Positions 17,849 through 18,289 of a stretch of 18,289 nt of DNA are shown piece by piece. A program made the translations under genes and the position numbers. This DNA is from Xylaria sp. FL1777 (taxonomy: Eukaryota > Ascomycota > Sordariomycetes > Xylariales > Xylariaceae): contig MU400959.1 in NCBI GenBank assembly GCA_022578965.1, forward strand, positions 1 to 18,289, read 5' to 3'. Position 1 is the first letter of the stretch. Each line of letters starts with the position of its first letter. The notes beneath the pieces were generated by a model. The model was not told the origin of the DNA. It saw only the letters and a list, made by a program, of their open reading frames with translations, and did not search any database.

Positions 17849-18289
17849 AGAACAAAAAAATTATTATTATTATAATTTTTTAATATTTATAACTATATTA
17901 AATTTTATATATTTTTTTAAGCTATTAAATTTATTATATTTTTTATTATAAAACTTTTTTTATTTTATAAGTATTTTTTTTTATTTTTTTAATATTTATT
18001 AAATATTTTATTTATTTTTTAAAGCTTTTAAACTTTATTTTTTATAAAAATAACTTAATATATTAATATTTAATTTAATTTTATAAACTAATTAATAAGT
18101 TTTAAAATTAGCTTTAAAAAGTTTTTTTAATAATTAAAAATTTAACTTTTAATAAAAATTAATTATATATTTACTTTTTTAATAATTTTTAATATTTAAA
18201 AAACTTAAAGTTTAAATAAATTAATAATATTAAAAATTAATATTAATAATTATAATTATATATTTAGCTTTAAAATTATAATTTATAAA
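17849..18289. other. Almost pure A/T tail
   Basis: From about 17860 only a handful of G or C remain and even GC dinucleotides are rare. No frame, repeat or family motif was found. Confidence 0.6.

Noticed and set aside
600..18289. Mitochondrial DNA or an AT-rich linear plasmid/virus-like element
   Set aside because: A gypsy element with target duplication and strand-symmetric C-to-T decay indicates nuclear, RIP-affected DNA. No mitochondrial gene or tRNA is present.

Overview
The window is a repeat-dominated, gene-poor, very A+T-rich stretch that looks like an AT-rich compartment of a filamentous ascomycete nuclear genome. Three things point there: a Ty3/gypsy LTR retrotransposon with paired LTRs; RIP-type decay (repeat-induced point mutation, a fungal defence that makes C-to-T and G-to-A changes in duplicated DNA); and islands of nearly normal composition at the edges. 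I see no intact protein gene, tRNA, rRNA or CRISPR array. All coding signal is relic: reading frames in which Asp reads as Asn, Glu as Lys, Gln/Trp/Arg codons as TAA or TAG, and ATG as ATA.

Layout. (1) 1-324: a minisatellite of 14- and 18-bp units, cut by the window start. (2) 325-614: short single-copy-looking sequence with near-normal G+C. (3) 615-8347: a complete but dead Ty3/gypsy element on the minus strand, with two 516-bp LTRs and a perfect 5-bp target duplication (AATAA). Reading down from 8347 I can place gag, reverse transcriptase, RNase H and integrase relics, with active-site Asp/Glu codons visibly converted. Between integrase and the 3' LTR, at 1333-1818, the opposite (plus) strand carries a relic of a second gene: a cysteine-rich zinc-finger-like N-terminus followed by a long charged helical segment. 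(4) 8401-8595: five copies of a 39-bp repeat just outside the element. (5) 8.9-17.85 kb: further RIP-degraded relics that I cannot assign, two on the minus strand (8922-9600; 10849-11700) and three or more pieces on the plus strand (12965-13318; 14434-14613; 16753-17001; 17600-17848). Hairpins sharing an AAAAAACTAAATATTT core lie between them. (6) 17849-18289: almost pure A/T, starting right after the last relic's stop codon.

The most interesting points are the antisense zinc-finger/coiled-coil gene inside the retroelement, the divergent relic genes punctuated by a shared hairpin family (possibly one multi-gene mobile element), and the mutation context: surviving G and C are concentrated in GpC steps while TpCpA/TpGpA is nearly absent. 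All translations and counts were done by eye; family names rest on motif recognition, not searches.
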